Assembly: GCA_005877345.1 (NCBI GenBank)
Contig: VBPR01000001.1
Coordinates: 4,618-12,640 of the forward strand
Length of the DNA: 8,023 nucleotides
Source of the DNA: Nitrososphaerota archaeon
GTDB lineage: Archaea > Thermoproteota > Nitrososphaeria > Nitrososphaerales > Nitrososphaeraceae
Direction: 5' to 3'
Part shown: positions 5,605 through 8,023 of the stretch, piece after piece
Numbering within the stretch: position 1 is the stretch's first letter
Layout: the number at the start of each line of letters is the position of its first letter
Notes under the pieces: generated by a model
Seen by the model: only the letters and a program-made list of their open reading frames with translations
Database searches by the model: none
What the model was told of the DNA's origin: nothing
Translations under genes and position numbers: made by a program

Positions 5605-5654
5605 CAACATCGATGATATTTGCAAGTACACTGCAATATTCAAATGCTCAAGAA

Positions 5655-5684
5655 GAAACCGAGGTAAGAGAAACCGAGGTAAGG
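5655..5684 (+). repeat. 15-base tandem duplication in the pseudogene
   Basis: GAAACCGAGGTAAGA (5655-5669) is followed directly by a second copy with one difference (5670-5684). It adds five codons in frame, giving ETEVR twice. It lies just upstream of the first frameshift, so slippage may have played a part. Confidence 0.8.
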
Positions 5685-6175
5685 GATTCAAAGCATTCTG
5701 CTCGAGGGTAAGACACTTTCTTCAAAAGATTACATTCACTTGTACGATACTAGACCGTATCTGATAAAGCTGGGTCATATTGCTGCAAAGCTTCCTTGTG
5801 ATAGTAAATCAGAAGCGCCCCTCAAAGTGCTTATTGGTCAAGTACCCGCATTAAAGCCTGCAGATTTGGAAGCAGTTAAGGAATTATCTAAGCCAGAAAC
5901 AATGTGTATATACCATGTAGATGTTAAATCAGACCCTGTAGGCCGTAATTAATCTGATTACGATTACTGACATAGCACTACAAAACCTAACAGACAATGA
6001 AGTAAAATTTGGACCAACTGCCGCACTTGTGATAGACGTTGATGGAAGCATGCCACTTTAACAACCAGCACCATCCATGGGAAATATGTCAATGGATAAC
6101 AGTACAGGCTAAACAACCAACGTGGTGTGCTGACTTATAGCATATCCCTTTTTATTTCGAAGTATAATTGTCCAA

Positions 6176-6190
6176 TTTTAAATTTAAATA
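6176..6190 (+). promoter_or_regulatory. TATA-type promoter of the secreted-protein gene
   Basis: TTTTAAATTTAAATA lies 25-39 bases before GTG 6215 and 46-60 bases before the first in-frame ATG at 6236. A TATA box at the usual distance places the start of transcription close to 6210, in favour of the GTG start. Confidence 0.5.
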
Positions 6191-6214
6191 ATGCAGAATC
6201 TGCAATTATAAACA

Positions 6215-6793
6215 GTGCAGAGTAAATTTAATTCGATGCATTTTATTTTTATATTTGCTATTTTAGCTATACTTGGCATTCCTAGTATAGCCAGCCTAAA
6301 TGCGCAGCCTTTGTCGACTCCAATGAACAATATGACAATGCAACAACATGCGAAACATATCTTAGATAATCTTGTTATTTCACAACATATTCCGTTGACA
6401 GGAGATTTGGTTAACGGAGATTACATTTTATTGATGGATGTTACTCCCTTTGCTACGAGTGTAGAGGGACACAGTCATATCGCAATGAAAATTCCCTGTA
6501 ATCAAGATGGGAGTCCAAAAGTAACTATAGCAACAGGAATTGCTCCTAACCTAAAGTCATTGGAAGTAGGTAAAGAAATCAATAACGGTACCCTTGATGG
6601 CAGAAGATTAGATTTGTCTGATGAAGGAAATTCTTGTCTGTATCACGCTTTGTTGCCCAAAGCTATTACGGATATTGTGTTAGTTAATACATCCAACGAA
6701 ACACTGAATTTTGATCGAGGAGAATATTCCGTGACAGTTACTGTACATGGAACTGCTATACAACATTTAGGAGCTAATCAAACTGGGGAATAA
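6215..6793 (+). CDS. Secreted protein with conserved cysteine pair, intact paralog of 5526-6112
   Basis: The 192-residue product starts MQSKFNSMHF and continues with a hydrophobic core (IFIFAILAILGIPSIAS, 11-27) ending LNAQ, a Sec signal peptide. GTG 6215 is favoured over ATG 6236 because it supplies the lysine needed in the signal start and fits the promoter distance. After a short Met-rich stretch (MNNMTMQQH, 37-45) the mature protein is beta-rich, with DYILLMDVTPFA (69-80), HIAMKIPC (88-95), SCLYHALL (140-147) and YSVTVTVHG (171-179). Cys95 and Cys141 are conserved in the neighbouring pseudogene and probably form a disulfide. The domain is not one I can name. Met-rich and His residues could bind copper, which is common in secreted proteins of ammonia-oxidising archaea, but this is inference only. 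Confidence 0.78.
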   Translation: MQSKFNSMHFIFIFAILAILGIPSIASLNAQPLSTPMNNMTMQQHAKHILDNLVISQHIPLTGDLVNGDYILLMDVTPFATSVEGHSHIAMKIPCNQDGSPKVTIATGIAPNLKSLEVGKEINNGTLDGRRLDLSDEGNSCLYHALLPKAITDIVLVNTSNETLNFDRGEYSVTVTVHGTAIQHLGANQTGE

Positions 6794-6803
6794 TCCTTAC
6801 ACA

Positions 6804-6817
6804 ATGCGCATGCGCAT
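6804..6817. repeat. 14-base perfect palindrome
   Basis: ATGCGCATGCGCAT is its own reverse complement, made of alternating purines and pyrimidines, and lies ten bases after the stop of the secreted-protein gene. It could be a binding site, a cruciform or Z-prone spot, or a 3' end signal; nothing around it decides. Confidence 0.55.
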
Positions 6818-7114
6818 ACTACATTAGAACACAAATTTACGGCGGGCAAATCTGGATTGTGCCTTGCGTGTAGTAGGGTTATAGTAACTTGTATTTAGCT
6901 TTTGTTCTGATAACAATTAGTTACCCAAAAAAATAGGAATTGCATAAACAAGTCTTTGGAACCATAACATGATTGATTTGTGTACCAAATTTGACACTAT
7001 ATTTAGAATCACTCAAATTTGTGACTATTCTTAGCCAGTTTGTAAAGTAACTTTTAAATGATTAAATTTTAAACCTTGTTAGGTAAGCTCCCACTTATAG
7101 TATCAATAGTATCA

Positions 7115-7137
7115 ATATTATTCAGGTTCGGTGGGAT
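7115..7137 (+). repeat. Dispersed repeat copy R5
   Basis: This copy is more diverged at the left end (ATATTATTCAGG) but keeps GGTTCGGTGGGAT exactly. A GGGAT/ATTCC stem (7133-7137 with 7144-7148, one G-T pair) follows. The TATA-like spacing seen for R1-R4 is less clear here; CTTATAG at 7094-7100 is closer to the core. Confidence 0.78.
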
Positions 7138-7203
7138 AGAATTATTCCAAAAACATATTGATATCCAGTCAGTAGATGGCCTGTTTTGCACTATAAAGCT
7201 TAC

Positions 7204-7213
7204 CTATATATAA
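7204..7213 (+). promoter_or_regulatory. TATA box of the deacetylase gene
   Basis: CTATATATAA is centred about 35 bases before the TTG start at 7243, which implies a leader of roughly ten bases. This supports the TTG as start. Confidence 0.5.
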
Positions 7214-7242
7214 TCCGTCAAGGTTTCTTGAATGTTTGATTA

Positions 7243-8023
7243 TTGACAGACAATCAGAAGATAAACTTTGTCCGAGTATATGTCTGTCTGCTATCAACCT
7301 TGGTTATCCTTCTGTTACCTCTTTGCATTCAACAATTTGACTTTATTGAAATACATGCACAATCTGCGTCCAAAACTGTACCAGGCGACAAGGTAGTTAT
7401 TTTAAATTTTGATGACGGTCGTAAGAGTCAATATACCCAAGCCAAACCAATACTTGACAAGTATGGGTTCAAGGCTACATTCTATGCTGTATGTAATTAT
7501 CTGGACAATAAAAAAGGATACATGAGTTGGAAAGATATACAAACATTATACAAAGAAGGACATGATATCGGATCTCATAGCATGAATCATGCGCATCTTG
7601 AGAAATTATCAAAGAAAGGTGTGTCATTTGAGGTAGCTCAATCGAAAAAATGTTTTGAAGATCATGGAATAAATGCGACAAGTTTTGCTTACCCCTTTAA
7701 TGAGGGTTCTAGTGATAAGAATGTCATCAATATAATAGCAAAATACTATGATTTGGCTAGGACTGCCAGCAGTCCCATTACATTTTTACGGTGTGACGGG
7801 TTGAAAGAACAATCAAATCAATCAAATCAAGACGACTGTCTACAAACCAGCAAAAAAGGTGGTCTTACTTATGGTAACAGGTACTCCATTAGAGGCTGGA
7901 GTCATGACATGTCGAGATTAGTAAATTCATATACTGACGAAGAATTATTCGATAGATTCGTAAAAGTCGTGAGCAGTCAAAGCAAATATAATAAAGACGG
8001 AGTTATCAATGCAATACCTATAA
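7243..8023 (+). CDS. Secreted polysaccharide deacetylase (CE4 family), 3' end cut by window
   Basis: At least 260 residues are present. From TTG 7243 the product has a polar start with K6 and R11, a hydrophobic core (VYVCLLSTLVILLLPLCI, 12-29) and IHAQS, a signal peptide. The frame is open only from 7240, and this TTG gives the whole signal. The CE4 motifs follow in order: NFDDG (55-59; Asp57 and Asp58 as base and metal ligand), GHDIGSHSMNHAHL (106-119; metal ligands His112 and His116), FAYPFN (148-153) as the third motif, and RGWSHDM (217-223) as a later one. CE4 enzymes remove N- or O-acetyl groups from glycans, needing a divalent metal. In an archaeon without peptidoglycan the target could be its own surface polysaccharide or chitin-like material; that is inference. 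A 16-base stretch around 7812-7830 repeats CAATCAAAT, encoding SNQSNQ. The C-terminus lies outside the window. Confidence 0.87.
   Translation, partial: MTDNQKINFVRVYVCLLSTLVILLLPLCIQQFDFIEIHAQSASKTVPGDKVVILNFDDGRKSQYTQAKPILDKYGFKATFYAVCNYLDNKKGYMSWKDIQTLYKEGHDIGSHSMNHAHLEKLSKKGVSFEVAQSKKCFEDHGINATSFAYPFNEGSSDKNVINIIAKYYDLARTASSPITFLRCDGLKEQSNQSNQDDCLQTSKKGGLTYGNRYSIRGWSHDMSRLVNSYTDEELFDRFVKVVSSQSKYNKDGVINAIPI

Larger units (their letters stand above)
5526..6112 (+). pseudogene. Decayed secreted protein, paralog of the 6215-6793 gene
   Basis: Three reading frames combine to give one recognisable protein. A signal-like start (TTG 5526) has a hydrophobic stretch and ends SNAQE. The frame then shifts near 5694, and the next frame reads LEGKTLSSKDYIHLYDT, GHIAAKLPCD, and MCIYHVDVKSDP. 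It shifts again near 5943 to VINLITITDIALQNLTDNEV and ends at TAA (6059-6061). After that stop the same frame continues QPAPSMGNMSMDNSTG to TAA 6110. The intact paralog has the same anchors in order: DYILLMD, HIAMKIPC, SCLYH, ITDIVLVNTSNET. Both keep the two cysteines (IPC/LPC and SCLYH/MCIYH). Two one-base shifts plus one stop argue for decay. Sequencing errors are a rival explanation. Confidence 0.75.
6794..7242. other. Intergenic region with palindrome and repeat R5
   Basis: No gene is supported. It starts with the perfect palindrome at 6804-6817. The sequence ATTAAATTTTAAACCTT (7061-7077) is shared with the R7 region. A tandem 9-base repeat AGTATCAAT occurs twice (7099-7107 and 7108-7116), just before R5 (7115-7137). 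A TATA-like CTATATATAA at 7204-7213 probably belongs to the deacetylase gene. Confidence 0.55.

Noticed and set aside
252..7137. CRISPR array made of the dispersed repeats
   Set aside because: Copies are 0.4 to 2.2 kb apart with genes between, the repeat is not followed by uniform spacers, and no cas gene is present.
7280..7395. ATG at 7280 as the deacetylase start
   Set aside because: That ATG is in another frame, which stops at 7394-7396; the frame that contains NFDDG has its signal peptide only from TTG 7243.
7475..7681. Minus-strand open frame inside the deacetylase gene
   Set aside because: It opposes the conserved CE4 motifs and has no protein character of its own.

Overview
The window looks like chromosomal DNA from an ammonia-oxidising archaeon of the Thaumarchaeota (class Nitrososphaeria), most like the soil Nitrososphaera/Nitrosocosmicus group. 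This is inferred from AT-rich sequence, TATA-type promoters 20-38 bases ahead of starts, little sign of Shine-Dalgarno sites, several short secreted proteins of thaumarchaeal style, and a protein resembling a small family I associate with these archaea. No database search was possible.

Layout: positions 1-65 may hold the tail of a membrane protein that begins outside the window. A cytosolic FAD-dependent oxidoreductase of the sulfide:quinone reductase/flavocytochrome c type (453-1652, +) converges on a small roadblock/LC7-like protein (1867-2223, -). Next comes an uncharacterised protein with an internal 37-codon duplication (2628-3062, -), a broken small gene (3554-3730, +), a secreted beta-rich protein (3767-4288, +), a 34-residue single-pass membrane protein (4726-4830, +) and an ABM-fold monooxygenase (5097-5453, -). 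The right part has a secreted-protein pseudogene (5526-6112, +), its intact paralog (6215-6793, +), and a secreted polysaccharide deacetylase that runs off the right edge (7243 onward, +). I see no operon: spacing is wide, directions alternate, and most genes appear to have their own promoter. The genes do not form one pathway. Four of the products, counting the pseudogene, carry signal peptides, which points to cell-surface or pseudoperiplasmic work.

The most striking feature is not a gene. A conserved block of about 24 bases, with centre ATTCGGGTTCGGTGGGA, lies in five intergenic gaps (about 252, 2468, 3346, 4977 and 7115). Two diverged copies lie near 4570 and 5586. All seven point the same way, whatever the direction of nearby genes. 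Four of the five clear copies have an AT-rich, TATA-like stretch 22-28 bases upstream, and nearly all are followed by a different short inverted repeat. Read on the other strand, the block resembles the 3' end of a tRNA (T-stem plus acceptor strand). It may be a family of small RNA genes, a tRNA-derived or integration-scar repeat, or an oriented chromosomal motif; the sequence alone does not decide.
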